In this document: positions 61,969-64,000 of the stretch, piece after piece
Numbering within the stretch: the first letter of the stretch is position 1
Layout of the letters: each line of letters starts with the position of its first letter
The notes under the pieces: generated by a model
What the model was told of the DNA's origin: nothing
What the model saw: only the letters and a program-made list of their open reading frames with translations
Database searches by the model: none
Source of the DNA: Larus michahellis
Taxonomy: Eukaryota; Chordata; Aves; Charadriiformes; Laridae
NCBI RefSeq assembly: GCF_964199755.1
Contig: NC_133899.1
Location: forward strand, 28,933,446 to 28,997,445
Length of the DNA: 64,000 nucleotides
Direction: 5' to 3'
Program-made: the position numbers and the translations under genes

Positions 61969-62227
61969 CCCTCCCCCCCGCTCCATCCTCCTCCGCCTCG
62001 CCCCTGCCCACCGCCCCCAGTCGCCGGAGCCGCCGAGCGCTCCCCATCGCCTCTCCGCCCTCCAACGTCCCTCCCGCGGCAGCTCCGCCGGGGCCGGAGG
62101 AGGCAGAAGCGGAGCGAGGGGCGGCCGCCGGAGCCGCTGCCCGCTTCCCCGCCGCGGGGGTGTGCGCGGCGGCGGCGGGCATCGCCGGGGGTGCGCGGTG
62201 CGCGGAGCGGAGCCCGGCGCCGCCTCC

Positions 62228-62799
62228 ATGTTTCAGCTGCCCATCCTCAATTTCAGCCCGCAGCAGGTGGCCGGGGTATGCGAGACCCTGGAGGAGAGCG
62301 GGGACATCGAGCGCCTGGGGCGCTTCCTCTGGTCCCTGCCCGTGGCCCCCGCGGCCTGCGAGGCCCTCAACAAGAACGAGTCGGTGCTGAGAGCGCGAGC
62401 CATCGTGGCCTTCCACACGGGGAACTACCGGGAGCTCTACCACATCCTGGAGAACCACAAGTTCACCAAGGAGTCCCACGCCAAACTGCAAGCCCTCTGG
62501 CTGGAAGCCCACTACCAGGAGGCGGAGAAGCTGCGGGGCCGACCCCTGGGGCCGGTGGACAAGTACCGGGTGAGGAAGAAGTTCCCGCTGCCCCGCACCA
62601 TCTGGGACGGCGAGCAGAAGACACATTGCTTCAAGGAGCGGACGAGGCATTTGCTGCGGGAGTGGTACCTGCAGGACCCTTACCCCAACCCCAGCAAAAA
62701 GCGGGAACTGGCTCAGGCCACGGGACTTACCCCCACGCAAGTGGGCAACTGGTTCAAAAACCGCAGGCAAAGGGACAGGGCAGCAGCCGCTAAGAACAG
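62228..62799 (+). CDS. SIX6: SIX6 homeobox transcription factor, coding exon 1 (5' part of gene)
   Basis: Encodes residues 1-190 plus two bases of codon 191. It begins [20 protein letters not shown], the SIX3/SIX6 start, and is nearly identical to mammalian SIX6. The SIX domain, for cofactor binding, covers about residues 9-118. The homeodomain covers about 128-187, with WFKNRR at 175-180: Lys at homeodomain position 50 and Asn at 51, the SIX-class K50 type. The length to the donor and the AAAAKN-R end fit SIX6 rather than SIX3, which has a long N-terminal extension. The donor AG|GTAAGG leaves phase 2, as in other SIX6 genes. Exon 2, with the short Ser-rich C-terminus, is not in the window. 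SIX6 acts in the nucleus in retina, hypothalamus and pituitary development, often as a Groucho-dependent repressor. Confidence 0.97.
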
Positions 62800-64000
62800 G
62801 TAAGGTGCTGCCCATCCCGTCGGGGCACAGGGCCTCCCCCTTAGGGAGACTTCGCCCCCGCCCGCCGAGGCCGGAGGGTCCGGGTGAGCAGTGCGGGGGT
62901 GCCGGAGGAGGCAGCGCGGCCTCGGCGCTGCGGCCAGCGCCGCCTCGGGGGACGGGGAAACGAGCCCGGGAAGTTTCTCCCTAGAAAATATAGAGAGATA
63001 AAGTAGGAGCAGCGGGAAAAGCCGACGGCTTTTTATTTATGTATTTATTTATTTGTTTGTTTATTTGTTTAATAATTTTGAGTAGGGGAGGGTCCCCGCC
63101 CGGGCTCCCTCTTGGCCGCTCTTCGGAGGAGGAGAGGGAGAGAGAGCGCCCGGGCACGGCGGCTGGCGAAGCTGCCGTGACCTCGGCAGGATCCGGCGGC
63201 AGAAGGGCCGTGTTCAGCGGCTAAGCGGAGAGAACCTCCCCACCCCCCACCCCTTCGAAGTTTTGCCGGGACATACAGATACCTATTTCCTATCTGTACT
63301 TCTGGAGCAGAGCCGGCAATGCCCTTCTGCGGGCCCTGCTGGTTTGCAGAGAGCCGCCTTGCCCCTAAACCTCCACCGGCGCCAGCCAGGAACGTTTCTT
63401 AGGATAATTTTCTTATTGCTCTTCTCCTCTCCTTTTTTTTTTTTTTTTTTTTTGAATCTTAAAGAACAAAACCGCGACTCTGAAAGTGCGGTGTTACCCT
63501 GGCACTAGTGGCACAAGCAGACGCCCCGGGAAGCGGGGAAGGGAGCAGAGTCCCCCGTTATCTCTCCTCCAGGAGCCCGGGGGTGGGGTGTCAATTGTCA
63601 CCCCGCCAGCCACTGCGCGCAACCGGGCGGCCGCACGTCGGGGAAATGGGTGCTGTCACCCGCAGCCCCTTTTTCATCGGCTGAGAGGGAAGAAGTAAGG
63701 CCAGCCGGGGGGGAACCGCCGCCCGGGAGGTGTTGCAGGGAATGACCGACCCCTCGGATGAGGACAGAGGCTGCGGAGGGGGGAGACAGCCGCCCCCTGG
63801 GTGTGCCGGCTGAGGAGCAGGGCTGGCCCTGGGGCGGACACCCAGTTTCTCAGGCAGAGCCGCAAGACTGGGATAACTGGTGTGAGCTGGAGCTGGGGGC
63901 AGCGGCGTGGGGGTGCCGGCCGGGACAGTCCCTTGGGGGGGAAGCGGGAGGGCTGTCGGCGGGTCCCCGGGGCGCGGAGGGCCGGGCGGTGATGCTGTGT
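62800..64000 (+). other. SIX6 intron 1 (continues beyond the window)
   Basis: CpG-rich intron starting GTAAGGTG. It contains a TTTA/TTTG tetranucleotide stretch at about 63,030-63,070 and T21 at 63,433-63,453. The expected exon 2 start (Leu-Gln-Gln-Gln) was looked for and not found. Confidence 0.75.

Larger units (their letters stand above)
60890..64000. promoter_or_regulatory. large CpG island over the SIX6 promoter, exon 1 and intron 1
   Basis: Dense CpG dinucleotides and GC-rich sequence continue from upstream of the promoter to the window edge, interrupted by the AT-richer element at about 61.0-61.2 kb. Broad islands of this kind are typical of Polycomb-regulated developmental genes. Confidence 0.75.

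Noticed and set aside
61590-62390. 266-codon plus-strand frame overlapping the SIX6 start
   Set aside because: Out of frame with SIX6, low-complexity, no family similarity; a GC-rich shadow. Its ATG at 61,803 would matter only as an upstream start if transcription begins before it.
61193-62815. 540-codon open frame on the minus strand, antisense to SIX6 exon 1
   Set aside because: It overlaps the SIX6 coding exon and its GC-rich leader. The length follows from high GC and from the codon pattern of the real gene. The product is low-complexity Arg/Gly/Pro/Ala with no domain.
62800-64000. SIX6 exon 2
   Set aside because: No segment encodes the expected Leu-Gln-Gln-Gln start or the Ser-rich acidic C-terminus; it must lie beyond the window.
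1-64000. CRISPR arrays, operons, prophage or other prokaryotic systems
   Set aside because: No regularly spaced repeats with unique spacers, and the gene structure is clearly vertebrate.

Overview
The window is eukaryotic: vertebrate, and most likely avian. The evidence is spliced genes with GT-AG introns, CpG islands, the 3' tail of a CR1 LINE in the form typical of birds, and two retroviral LTRs that resemble bird ERVL-type LTRs. It covers the SIX6 / SIX6OS1 locus. In mammals the same pair (SIX6 and C14orf39/SIX6OS1) lies head to head, so the arrangement is conserved synteny. The species cannot be fixed from the sequence alone.

Layout. (1) Positions 1-18.6 kb are AT-rich intergenic DNA with no recognisable gene. 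They hold a few candidate regulatory or structural elements: a homeodomain-motif cluster near 6.5 kb, a strong hairpin at 13.0 kb and a small tandem repeat at 2.8 kb. (2) From 18.6 to about 53.3 kb, on the minus strand, lies a complete SIX6OS1 gene. I rebuilt it by hand from splice sites and similarity to the mammalian protein: 17 coding exons whose phases all agree, 1761 coding bases including the stop, and a predicted protein of 586 residues (human about 587). A non-coding first exon probably ends at a strong splice donor inside the CpG island at 53.1-53.8 kb. Its introns hold a CR1 fragment, two solo-LTR-like elements in antisense orientation, short tandem duplications and a cluster of perfect inverted repeats. 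(3) From 53.8 to 61.7 kb is the GC-rich, CpG-island-studded region between the two genes. It has AT-rich islands that look like candidate enhancers, and many homopolymer and simple-repeat tracts. (4) At 62,228-62,799, on the plus strand, is coding exon 1 of SIX6, which encodes the whole SIX domain and the K50 homeodomain. Its promoter region has two CCAAT boxes and a long polypyrimidine tract. The splice donor is present; exon 2 is not seen and should lie beyond the right edge.

Roles. SIX6 is a transcription factor of eye, hypothalamus and pituitary development. SIX6OS1 is a meiotic synaptonemal-complex central-element protein. They share a neighbourhood rather than a pathway. No CRISPR array, tRNA gene, rRNA gene or novel multi-gene system was found. 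The most useful results are the complete SIX6OS1 exon model, with its awkward exon 6/7 junction, and the list of candidate regulatory elements.
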